From positions 1-5,532 of the forward strand of contig DXLM01000113.1 of NCBI GenBank assembly GCA_019414725.1: a DNA stretch of 5,532 bases, in the 5' to 3' direction. Made by a program: the position numbers and the translations under genes. Below are positions 1-5,444 of the stretch, one piece after another (position 1 is the first letter of the stretch; each line of letters opens with the position of its first letter). This stretch comes from Bacteroides sp. (GTDB taxonomy: Bacteria; Bacteroidota; Bacteroidia; Bacteroidales; Bacteroidaceae). The notes beneath the pieces were generated by a model that saw only the letters and a list, made by a program, of their open reading frames with translations, had not been told where the DNA came from and searched no databases.

Positions 1-863
1 CCCATAGTGTCCGTCATACCGTAAGAAGCAGGACCGGCAGCCATGTTGTCCGGGTGAAGAGTACGACCTGTACCACCACCTGATGCAACTGAGAAATAAG
101 GCTTACCTGCAAGAACACGTTCTTTCTTGTAAGTACCTGCAACCGGATGTTGGAAACGAGTCGGGTTAGTAGAGTTACCGGTGATAGATACGTCTACACC
201 TTCTTTCCACATGATAGCTACACCTTCGCGAACATCATCGGCTCCGTAGCATTTTACTTTTGCACGAGGACCGTCAGAATAAGCGATTTCACGAACTACT
301 TTCAGTTCACCTGTGAAATAATCGAATTCAGTCTGAACGTATGTAAATCCGTTGATACGAGAGATGATCTGTGCAGCGTCTTTGCCCAAACCGTTCAAGA
401 TACAACGCAGAGGTTCTTTACGTACTTTGTCTGCTTTTGCGGCGATTTTGATAGCACCTTCGGCAGCAGCGAATGATTCGTGACCTGCCAGGAATGCGAA
501 ACATTTAGTTTCTTCGCGCAGCAACATAGCAGCCAGGTTACCGTGACCGATACCTACTTTACGGTCGTCGGCTACAGAACCCGGAATACAGAATGCCTGC
601 AGACCGATACCGATAGCTTCGGCAGCTTCGGCAGCGTTTTTGCAACCTTTCTTCAATGCAATGGCAGAACCTACTACGTAAGCCCACTTGGCATTTTCGA
701 AACAGATAGGCTGAGTTTCTTCACAAGTTTTATAAGGATCAAGTCCGGCAGCTTCGCAGATTGCGTTAGCTTCTTCGATGTCTTTGATGCCGTTTTCGTT
801 CAAAGCAGCAATGATCTGTTTGATACGACGGTCTTGGCTTTCGAATTTTACTTCTCTAATCAT
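1..863 (-). CDS. GGGtGRT family protein, 3' end cut off by window edge
   Basis: The first 287 residues are visible; the C-terminus lies beyond base 1. The signature GGGTGRT is at residues 262-268 and is followed by LHPDNMAAGPASYGMTDTM, the conserved block that names this family (Pfam GGGtGRT, from memory). Family members are about 330 residues, so roughly 45 are probably missing. Eight cysteines are visible (36, 47, 54, 74, 92, 121, 154, 205), with no signal peptide or membrane segment, so the protein is probably cytosolic. The ATG at 861-863 is supported by a strong AAGGAGG 7 bases upstream, which is unusually good for Bacteroidales. The gene starts 18 bases after the stop of the IscU-like scaffold gene and is almost certainly co-transcribed with it. 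Codon use is strongly biased (CGT, GGT, GCT/GCA, GAA), suggesting high expression. The biochemical function is not known to me. A role with the Fe-S scaffold is inferred from adjacency and cysteine content only. Confidence 0.93.
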   Translation of the reverse strand, partial: MIREVKFESQDRRIKQIIAALNENGIKDIEEANAICEAAGLDPYKTCEETQPICFENAKWAYVVGSAIALKKGCKNAAEAAEAIGIGLQAFCIPGSVADDRKVGIGHGNLAAMLLREETKCFAFLAGHESFAAAEGAIKIAAKADKVRKEPLRCILNGLGKDAAQIISRINGFTYVQTEFDYFTGELKVVREIAYSDGPRAKVKCYGADDVREGVAIMWKEGVDVSITGNSTNPTRFQHPVAGTYKKERVLAGKPYFSVASGGGTGRTLHPDNMAAGPASYGMTDTM

Positions 864-881
864 ATTCTTTCCTCCTTATAA
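864..881 (-). promoter_or_regulatory. Intercistronic gap with strong Shine-Dalgarno sequence
   Basis: The gap between the scaffold stop and the GGGtGRT start is only 18 bases. Read on the minus strand it contains AAGGAGG (871-877) followed by AAAGAAT directly before the ATG. The tight spacing and lack of a terminator support translation of the second gene from the same mRNA. Confidence 0.75.
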
Positions 882-1583
882 TTATTCGTGACGTGGATCA
901 ATTTTCTTAACAGCTCCCTGTTCTTCAGTTACACGTCCGTAAGTACCTGTAACTTTCTTCAACGCTTCGTTAGCATCAGTACCCTTCTTGATTTCGTCCA
1001 TGAACTTACCCATGTGAACGAATTCGTAACCGCAGATTTCATCGTTCTTATCCAGGAATACGTTCTTGATGTAACCTTCAGCCATTTCAAGGTAACGGGG
1101 ACCTTTAGCCAAAGTACCATACAAAGTACCTACCTGGCTGCGAAGACCTTTACCCAAGTCTTCCAGACCGGCACCGATAATCAGACCGCCTTCCGAGAAA
1201 GCTGACTGAGTACGTCCGTAAACGATTTGAAGGAATAGTTCGCGCATTGCTGTGTTGATAGCGTCACAAACCAAGTCGGTGTTCAATGCTTCCAATACAG
1301 TCTTTCCCGGAAGGATTTCAGCAGCCATGGCAGCCGAGTGAGTCATACCTGAGCAACCGATAGTTTCTACCAATGCTTCCTGGATGATACCTTCTTTTAC
1401 GTTAAGGGTTAGTTTACAAGCACCCTGCTGAGGAGCACACCAGCCAATACCGTGTGTCAAACCAGAGATGTCTTTAATTTCTTTTGATTTTACCCACTTT
1501 CCTTCTTCAGGAATAGGAGCCGGTCCGTGATTGGGACCTTTCTTCACAACACACATGTGTTCTACTTCGTGTGAATAAGTCAT
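882..1583 (-). CDS. IscU/NifU-like iron-sulfur cluster assembly scaffold protein
   Basis: This 233-residue protein resembles the IscU/NifU N-terminal fold, which holds a nascent Fe-S cluster on three cysteines. Candidate ligands are Cys56 (QQGACK), Cys77 (ETIGCSGMTHSA, resembling the FGCGSAIASSS block of IscU) and Cys106 (DLVCDAIN). The text after Cys77 (AAEILPGKTVLEAL) parallels the GKTLDEAL segment of IscU. Additional cysteines are at 11, 49 and 184. The protein is about 100 residues longer than classical IscU, with a glycine-rich middle (GGLIIGAGLEDLGKG, 132-146) and a C-terminal extension. The Asp that follows the first cysteine in IscU (ACGD) is not present here (ACK), so cluster chemistry may differ. 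The start at 1581-1583 has no good Shine-Dalgarno sequence but is preceded by AAAGAAT, as is the next gene. It is the promoter-proximal gene of a two-gene operon with the GGGtGRT gene. No cysteine desulfurase or other Isc/Suf gene is visible. The fold assignment is confident; a true scaffold role is inferred. Confidence 0.88.
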   Translation of the reverse strand: MTYSHEVEHMCVVKKGPNHGPAPIPEEGKWVKSKEIKDISGLTHGIGWCAPQQGACKLTLNVKEGIIQEALVETIGCSGMTHSAAMAAEILPGKTVLEALNTDLVCDAINTAMRELFLQIVYGRTQSAFSEGGLIIGAGLEDLGKGLRSQVGTLYGTLAKGPRYLEMAEGYIKNVFLDKNDEICGYEFVHMGKFMDEIKKGTDANEALKKVTGTYGRVTEEQGAVKKIDPRHE

Positions 1584-1655
1584 ATTCTTTACGTTTTTTG
1601 GTAATAAAATAAATATTCGTAACCACGTGAAAAGATTGGTTATTCTTTTCGCCTA

Positions 1656-1685
1656 CAAAGTTAGTCGTTTTATTCTTTTCTGCAA
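1656..1685 (-). promoter_or_regulatory. Bacteroides-type promoter for the scaffold/GGGtGRT operon
   Basis: On the minus strand TAACTTTG (1656-1663) matches the Bacteroides -7 consensus TAnnTTTG exactly. TTGC (1682-1685) lies 18 bases upstream and is a fair -33 box. Transcription would begin near 1650, giving a leader of about 65 bases. Two copies of TATTCTTTTC on the plus strand (1641-1650 and 1671-1680) bracket the -7 box. Confidence 0.6.
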
Positions 1686-1766
1686 CTTGTTGCCCGTCAC
1701 TTTTTATCTTTAAATAAAATAAATTTATTGCAGGACAGCATTTTGCAAACTAGAGTTGCCAAAATG

Positions 1767-1797
1767 TTTTTTCTTTCCGATGAAATTTCTATCTTTG
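1767..1797 (+). promoter_or_regulatory. Bacteroides-type promoter for the DUF4375 gene
   Basis: TATCTTTG at 1790-1797 matches the TAnnTTTG -7 box. The T-rich stretch at 1767-1770 sits 19 bases upstream where a -33 box would be, but it lacks the final G. Transcription would start near 1802, so the leader is only about 9 bases to the ATG at 1811, or about 18 bases to the ATG at 1820. This bears on which start codon is used. Confidence 0.55.
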
Positions 1798-1810
1798 TAC
1801 CTATATTATA

Positions 1811-2329
1811 ATGATAGGAATGGAAGCAAATAAAATAGCAATTACGGACGAAGCTTTGCGCCGAGGTGCGGAAGAGGGCATGGATGGTTTCTTGAAGGTG
1901 TTTATAGATAAATACCTGGAGGTGACAGGAGGTGTTGTCAATGCGGAAACAATGCCTTTGCTCAATGGTTACCAGCATTCATTGTTGGGGTATCATTTCT
2001 TGCGTGAAGAAATAAATGAAGGTGGTTTTGTACAATTGATACAGAATGGTTTTGGACCTTATATCTTTGATAATCCTTTTGCAAAAGCAATGCGGCAGTT
2101 TGGAGCGAAAGAATTTGCCAAATTGATTTATAGCGCGAAGAAAATATATGATGAGAACCGTGCTGATTTGGAAAAGGACAGGGATGATGAGGAATTTATG
2201 GCAATGTATGAGCAATACGAGGCCTTTGATGAGTTGGAAGAGCAGTTCATGGATATGGAAGAGTCGGTAACTGCCCGGATTGCAGAATATGTGGACAATC
2301 ATATTGAGGAGTTTGCGGAGATTGTATGA
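1811..2329 (+). CDS. DUF4375 / DMP19-like acidic protein
   Basis: This 172-residue cytosolic protein carries the hallmark of the DUF4375/DMP19 family at residues 67-82, EINEGGFVQLIQNGFG (typical family pattern E-x-N-x-GGF-x-Q-x-x-x-N-x-x-G). A helical segment then runs through AMRQFGAKEFAKLI, as family members have. The last 60 residues are very acidic, with about 23 Asp or Glu, probably helical or coiled. In Neisseria, DMP19 is a DNA-mimic that binds a transcription factor. Whether this protein mimics DNA is inference, since most members of the family are uncharacterised. An alternative start at 1820 (MEANK) would drop three residues and fits the very short leader better. Neither ATG has a convincing Shine-Dalgarno sequence. 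The gene stands alone, divergent from the scaffold operon and convergent with gltS. No toxin, nuclease or phage gene is adjacent to suggest a defence role. Confidence 0.82.
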   Translation: MIGMEANKIAITDEALRRGAEEGMDGFLKVFIDKYLEVTGGVVNAETMPLLNGYQHSLLGYHFLREEINEGGFVQLIQNGFGPYIFDNPFAKAMRQFGAKEFAKLIYSAKKIYDENRADLEKDRDDEEFMAMYEQYEAFDELEEQFMDMEESVTARIAEYVDNHIEEFAEIV

Positions 2330-2378
2330 CAAGGACTTTTGCGTACTTTGTCGGGTATAAGCTCATGCGTTTTGATAT

Positions 2379-2472
2379 AAAAAAAGTAAGTTGGCTTCAA
2401 TAGTTAAGTAAGATACGTTCGTTGTCTGACGAACCTATGTTGCTTGGTCAAGCAAGTTAACTTACTTTTTTT
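2379..2472. terminator. Convergent-gene inverted repeat, probable bidirectional terminator
   Basis: Perfect 14-base inverted ends (AAAAAAAGTAAGTT at 2379-2392; AACTTACTTTTTTT at 2459-2472) enclose 66 bases. Inside are two further hairpins. GTTCGT/ACGAAC is at 2417-2422 and 2429-2434, extended by ATA/TAT beyond a C-C mismatch. TTGCTT/AAGCAA is at 2440-2445 and 2450-2455. Seven T residues end the structure on either strand. It lies 49 bases after the DUF4375 stop and 26 bases after the gltS stop, exactly where a shared terminator would be expected. It is larger and more branched than a usual terminator, so it may also be a small dispersed repeat or a structured RNA. The structure is seen directly; the termination role is inferred. 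Confidence 0.65.
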
Positions 2473-2498
2473 GTCTTGTTATTCCGGTGTCATTCCAT

Positions 2499-3878
2499 TT
2501 ATTGTTTCCTGATAAACCAACCTTTGATATAAGCGGTTGCCAGTACGGCAAGTCCTGCCGCCAGGCAGATTCCCGTAAACACCAGCCCGTAACCGTTCAA
2601 GAAAGCTACCGGAGCGAAAGTTATCAGAGAAATCTCTACCGGGGCGATGAACAAGTAAGCCAGTGCATAGTTATCCAGGCATCGGCTGCGCATTTTGGGG
2701 TCTGCAACGCGGAGCAATGCGATGCCCATAGCCATAGTTCCTGTAAACCATCCCCATGTGAAGATAGCTTTCTCGAACCAACATTCTTTCATTAGTTTGC
2801 GGGCCATGACCAGAACATAAATCAGGGTTGCGATTAATCCTGAAACTAACAGAATTAATAAGGGTATGATGTACTCTATTACAACAGATATTTTAATGGA
2901 AGCAATTCCAAAAGCTACCAGAAAATCGGTAAAGGCTCCGCTGATGTGGCCTATGGTTTGCGGGCAGACATAATCACTGGTTCTTGTTTTGTCGAATATC
3001 TTTTTGATGAATATACCTACCACAAATGCACAACTGAATACCGGCAGTTCAAACCCCGGCATAAAGTGGGATACTGTTTTGCTGATGCAGTATCCGCCTA
3101 ATGCTATCACTGCTACGATGATAAGATTGAAGGTCAGCGGGTCAATGGAGATGGAAGAGCAAGAACTTTCACCCATGCTTTCCCGTTTGTCGCCGGGCAA
3201 CAGGCCTGTCTGTAATTCGTGAGGAAGGTCATCGTAATTGGCGAGGAAGGAGGTGTGCCCTTTCTTTGTCCCCCATTTTATGATGATCAGTCCGATAATG
3301 ACTGCCGCTACGATACCGAAGGTGGCGGCAGTCATGGCCAAAGTTAGAATTTCGTCATATCCGAACTGGCTGAAAGCCTGTCCGATGGCTGCTGCTGTAC
3401 CGTGCCCGCCGCAATAGCCGCTTGGCATAGTGATGCCGAAGGCAGGGTTCAAGGGCCATATCCGGTTCAGGACAAGCAATCCCAACAGTCCTCCAAAAGC
3501 CCATTGCAACAACATTCCTGCCTGTGAATATGCCCACATGCTGCCTATATTGTCTGCATCTCTTTTGGCTGCCTTTTGTGAGATGAGGGGGAGAGCGCCG
3601 AAAATGAAGGCTATCAATATGCCGGCATAAGTTCCTGTTTGGGTGGAAAGAGGTATGATGCCGAAACCGTGAGGTCCCAAGGACAGTCCTATAAACCCGG
3701 CCAACAGGCTGGGGGGGATGAACAGCCTTTGGATGAATCTTATTTTTACTCTCATGAGTTTGCCGAGCAGTAGCAGTACTGAGATGATGCCTGTATCGAC
3801 AAAGAGTGTCCACGGGGTGAAATCGGTCATAAATCTAGGGCTTGTTTGGATGTATTCGTTGAAGAATACAGCGTTCAT
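2499..3878 (-). CDS. gltS: Sodium:glutamate symporter, GltS (ESS) family
   Basis: This 459-residue inner-membrane protein matches the GltS family, which imports glutamate with sodium. It has two similar halves of hydrophobic helices. The first half ends in the re-entrant-loop motif CGGHGTAAAIGQAF (156-169), containing the GGHG seen in GltS. The second carries the equivalent TGTMAMGIALLRVADP (379-394), which lacks the usual GATP-like ending and so marks a divergent branch. The halves are joined by a hydrophilic loop at about 202-246, rich in Ser, Asp and Glu. Family members are about 400 residues, so this one is slightly long. The ATG at 3876-3878 gives the longest frame. Met17 (3828-3830, MTDFTPWTLF) is a credible alternative because the conserved N-terminus begins there. 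Neither has a clear Shine-Dalgarno sequence. The gene is monocistronic, with a leader of about 100 bases and a 13-base palindrome near its start. Substrate is inferred from the family and could be another dicarboxylate or amino acid. Confidence 0.87.
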   Translation of the reverse strand: MNAVFFNEYIQTSPRFMTDFTPWTLFVDTGIISVLLLLGKLMRVKIRFIQRLFIPPSLLAGFIGLSLGPHGFGIIPLSTQTGTYAGILIAFIFGALPLISQKAAKRDADNIGSMWAYSQAGMLLQWAFGGLLGLLVLNRIWPLNPAFGITMPSGYCGGHGTAAAIGQAFSQFGYDEILTLAMTAATFGIVAAVIIGLIIIKWGTKKGHTSFLANYDDLPHELQTGLLPGDKRESMGESSCSSISIDPLTFNLIIVAVIALGGYCISKTVSHFMPGFELPVFSCAFVVGIFIKKIFDKTRTSDYVCPQTIGHISGAFTDFLVAFGIASIKISVVIEYIIPLLILLVSGLIATLIYVLVMARKLMKECWFEKAIFTWGWFTGTMAMGIALLRVADPKMRSRCLDNYALAYLFIAPVEISLITFAPVAFLNGYGLVFTGICLAAGLAVLATAYIKGWFIRKQ

Positions 3879-3891
3879 AAATAGTTCATTT

Positions 3892-3904
3892 TACCGAATC
3901 GGTA
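3892..3904. promoter_or_regulatory. 13-base palindrome in the gltS leader
   Basis: TACCGA-A-TCGGTA is a perfect dyad centred on base 3898, 14 bases upstream of the gltS ATG at 3878. It could be an operator for a dimeric regulator, or a small hairpin in the mRNA close to the ribosome-binding region. No regulator gene is visible nearby, so the ligand or protein cannot be named. Confidence 0.4.
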
Positions 3905-3990
3905 GGAATGGAAATTGATCTTATCGGCAAAAATAATGTATAGGTATCATGTAATATCTTAGGTTTTATTGTTATTAAGTTGTTTTGTTT

Positions 3991-4024
3991 CAAAGATAGG
4001 AAATAAAGTGGTACTATAGCCCAA
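3991..4024 (-). promoter_or_regulatory. Bacteroides-type promoter for gltS
   Basis: On the minus strand TATCTTTG (3991-3998) is an exact TAnnTTTG -7 box, identical to that of the DUF4375 gene. The best -33 candidate is TTGG at 4021-4024, 22 bases upstream, which is slightly far. Transcription from near 3985 would give an untranslated leader of about 105 bases, long enough to hold regulatory structure. Confidence 0.5.
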
Positions 4025-4042
4025 CTGCTTGTTCTTTTATGT

Positions 4043-4058
4043 ATTAATTTTTATTAAT
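4043..4058. promoter_or_regulatory. AT-rich dyad in the gltS/lipoprotein intergenic region
   Basis: ATTAAT-TTTT-ATTAAT is a self-complementary repeat with a 4-base centre, just upstream of the gltS -33 region. It could be a regulator site. The low complexity of AT-rich intergenic DNA makes a chance origin plausible. The rest of 3879-4300 shows only the two promoters and the leader palindrome; no gene is seen. Confidence 0.2.
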
Positions 4059-4240
4059 GGGTTAATGGCGGATAGGCTACAAGTGAATTTCGGTGAAAAA
4101 AATAGTTAAAACAAAAGATAAAGCAAGTCTTATCAGAGGATGAAACATGAATAAAAAATAATGTTAAAAGACAAGTGGCGACGCAGTATTTAAGCCAATT
4201 TTTCATTTAATCATTAAAACAATAAAAAGAATTAAGTTTC

Positions 4241-4273
4241 TTTCTTGGAAACCGATTCTTTTATTTAATTTTG
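4241..4273 (+). promoter_or_regulatory. Bacteroides-type promoter for the lipoprotein gene
   Basis: TAATTTTG at 4266-4273 matches the TAnnTTTG -7 box, with TTTCTTGG (4241-4248) 17 bases upstream as a -33 candidate. Transcription would begin near 4279, leaving about 22 bases before the ATG at 4301. The TTG at 4271 falls inside the -7 box and so cannot be the real start. Confidence 0.55.
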
Positions 4274-4300
4274 CAAACCCTAATAATTATAAAGAAGAAA

Positions 4301-5056
4301 ATGAAAAAAATGAAATTGGCAGCAATATTTGCTGGGTTAGTATCGGTGTTTACTTTTAGTTCTTGTTTGAATGATGGTGATAGCGGCCCCAATTATGATC
4401 TTTATGAGATCGTTACTGTGGAAGATGGTAGTATTTTTGGTGGACCTGTCCTGAAAGGAGATGCATGGGGATATACTTATACTCCAGTGGCTTCAAGTGT
4501 ATTGGCCGGTCTTAAGGCATCTGATGGCAGTTATTACAAGCGTGTGCAGGTAGGGATCAAACTGATGGAAGGAGAAGCGATTACAGAGGGGAAAAAGTCT
4601 TATAAGGTAAGTGAAGTTGGCCTAATAGCTATTTTGAATTATAAAGATTTTAATGTTCAGGCTGATACATTGAAAAATGAGTATGCACTAGTGTCATTGG
4701 AGGATTCTAATAATAAGATATGGGCTATAAATGGATATGTCAACGTACCTTTTACCTTTAAAACTAAAGAACAGCTGAACATGAATGATTTCCATTTATA
4801 TGCTGTAGAAGCCAAGGAGGATACATTGGTGACAAGACTTCGACAGACCAAAGGGGCTGATGATGCTTATCAGACAGGAGGTGCTTTGATTAGTTTCCAT
4901 ATGCCTTTTAATGATATGAAATTTTACGAAACTTTCAATAAAGTAGTACCTAAGAGTGATACTATTGTAGTTAAGGTGACTGCAAAGGGAGAAAATGACA
5001 AAGAACTTGTTTCTACAGTGAAATGTAGTGCTTCGAATATGCGAGGAAGCTATTAA
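4301..5056 (+). CDS. Secreted lipoprotein, possibly NigD-like
   Basis: This 251-residue protein begins MKKMKLAAIF and has a typical lipoprotein signal peptide: a lysine-rich start, a hydrophobic core to about residue 19, and a cleavage site at FSSC with Cys22 as the lipidated residue. The following LNDGDSG is acidic, as in Bacteroides lipoproteins exported to the cell surface. The rest alternates short hydrophobic and polar stretches, consistent with a beta-sandwich or barrel. The C-terminal half (VNVPFTF, then EDTLVTRLRQTKGADD) weakly recalls NigD-like proteins, a Bacteroidales lipoprotein family, but I cannot confirm this. Only one cysteine is present in the predicted mature protein besides Cys22 (in KCSAS, near the C-terminus). 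The chosen ATG has AAAGAAG just upstream and sits downstream of the promoter. ATG at 4310 is a possible alternative. The gene is monocistronic with its own promoter and terminator. Codon use is more AT-rich than in the scaffold operon. Function is unknown. Confidence 0.82.
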   Translation: MKKMKLAAIFAGLVSVFTFSSCLNDGDSGPNYDLYEIVTVEDGSIFGGPVLKGDAWGYTYTPVASSVLAGLKASDGSYYKRVQVGIKLMEGEAITEGKKSYKVSEVGLIAILNYKDFNVQADTLKNEYALVSLEDSNNKIWAINGYVNVPFTFKTKEQLNMNDFHLYAVEAKEDTLVTRLRQTKGADDAYQTGGALISFHMPFNDMKFYETFNKVVPKSDTIVVKVTAKGENDKELVSTVKCSASNMRGSY

Positions 5057-5076
5057 TAATACTTTATTATATAGTG

Positions 5077-5112
5077 AAATCCCCTTCAGTTACGGTTGAA
5101 GGGGATTTTTAT
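5077..5112 (+). terminator. Intrinsic terminator of the lipoprotein gene
   Basis: A perfect 12-base-pair stem (AAATCCCCTTCA at 5077-5088 with TGAAGGGGATTT at 5097-5108) has an 8-base loop and is followed by a T-rich tail. It begins 20 bases after the stop codon. The GC-rich core and T tract make this a textbook Rho-independent terminator. Confidence 0.9.
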
Positions 5113-5310
5113 TTAATGGAACTATGTGGTTCAATTTATAAGATAAAGGGGGGAAGAAATTTAACGGGGCCTACTTCTTATTTTCCTGTTCATATCTTTC
5201 TTTAGATTCAGTATATACCTCCTGCGTGTGAAAAGAGTTGACATGAATTTTTAAACGGTTCGATCTTTCTGCTGCCGTAATAACAACATATCACATTCGT
5301 TCCTGTTGCA
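5113..5310. other. Intergenic stretch with no recognisable gene
   Basis: Both strands are broken by frequent stops. The longest ATG-started frames I can see are about ten codons, and no Bacteroides promoter box was found. The T/C-rich composition on the plus strand (TTCTT and TTTC runs) shows no clear structure. It may be spacer or the remnant of a decayed gene. Confidence 0.5.
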
Positions 5311-5360
5311 TAAGCCTTTTCTCTTCCCTGATTAAGCCTTTTTATACGGATGTATTCTAT

Positions 5361-5444
5361 CTCCATAGCCTTTGGAGTTGTTTCCATAAGCTTTGGAGTT
5401 ATCTCCCAAGGCTATGGAGTTAACTCCAAAGGCTTGCGGAGATA
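5361..5444. repeat. Four tandem 21-base palindromic units
   Basis: Units begin at 5361, 5382, 5403 and 5424, exactly 21 bases apart. Each starts with CTCC (TTCC in the second), followed 9 bases later by GGAG (10 bases in the fourth). The 9-base cores are atagccttt, ataagcttt, caaggctat and aaaggcttg. The last two resemble reverse complements of the first two, so the array is also close to one large palindrome of about 85 bases. Two degenerate copies of TAAGCCTTTT (5311-5320, 5333-5342) extend it to the left. The 21-base period is about two helical turns. This could be a multi-site protein-binding array, an RNA hairpin or a dispersed repeat; function is unknown. Confidence 0.75.

Noticed and set aside
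147..1205. Long open frames on the plus strand opposite the GGGtGRT and scaffold genes
   Set aside because: They are antisense to two well-recognised genes, and their Phe/Thr/Ser-rich translations are what strong codon bias on the minus strand produces. No promoter or Shine-Dalgarno support.
1697..2332. Minus-strand frames opposite the DUF4375 gene
   Set aside because: Low-complexity translations, overlap with a gene that has family motifs, and no promoter boxes.
2379..2472. Complete insertion sequence
   Set aside because: No transposase coding capacity in 94 bases and no convincing target-site duplication at the ends; at most a non-autonomous element.
3355..3813. A 152-codon minus-strand frame inside gltS in another frame
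   Set aside because: Arg/His-rich translation with no recognisable family and complete overlap with a clear transporter gene.
4271..4300. TTG at 4271 as start of the lipoprotein, adding ten residues
   Set aside because: It falls inside the -7 promoter box. It would also place extra residues (MQTLIIIKKK) before a well-formed signal peptide that starts at 4301.
5163..5195. Short minus-strand frame beginning MNRKIRS
   Set aside because: Only about ten codons, with no promoter box and no family resemblance.
5361..5444. CRISPR array
   Set aside because: Units are contiguous at 21 bases with no unique spacers between repeats, and no Cas gene is in the window.
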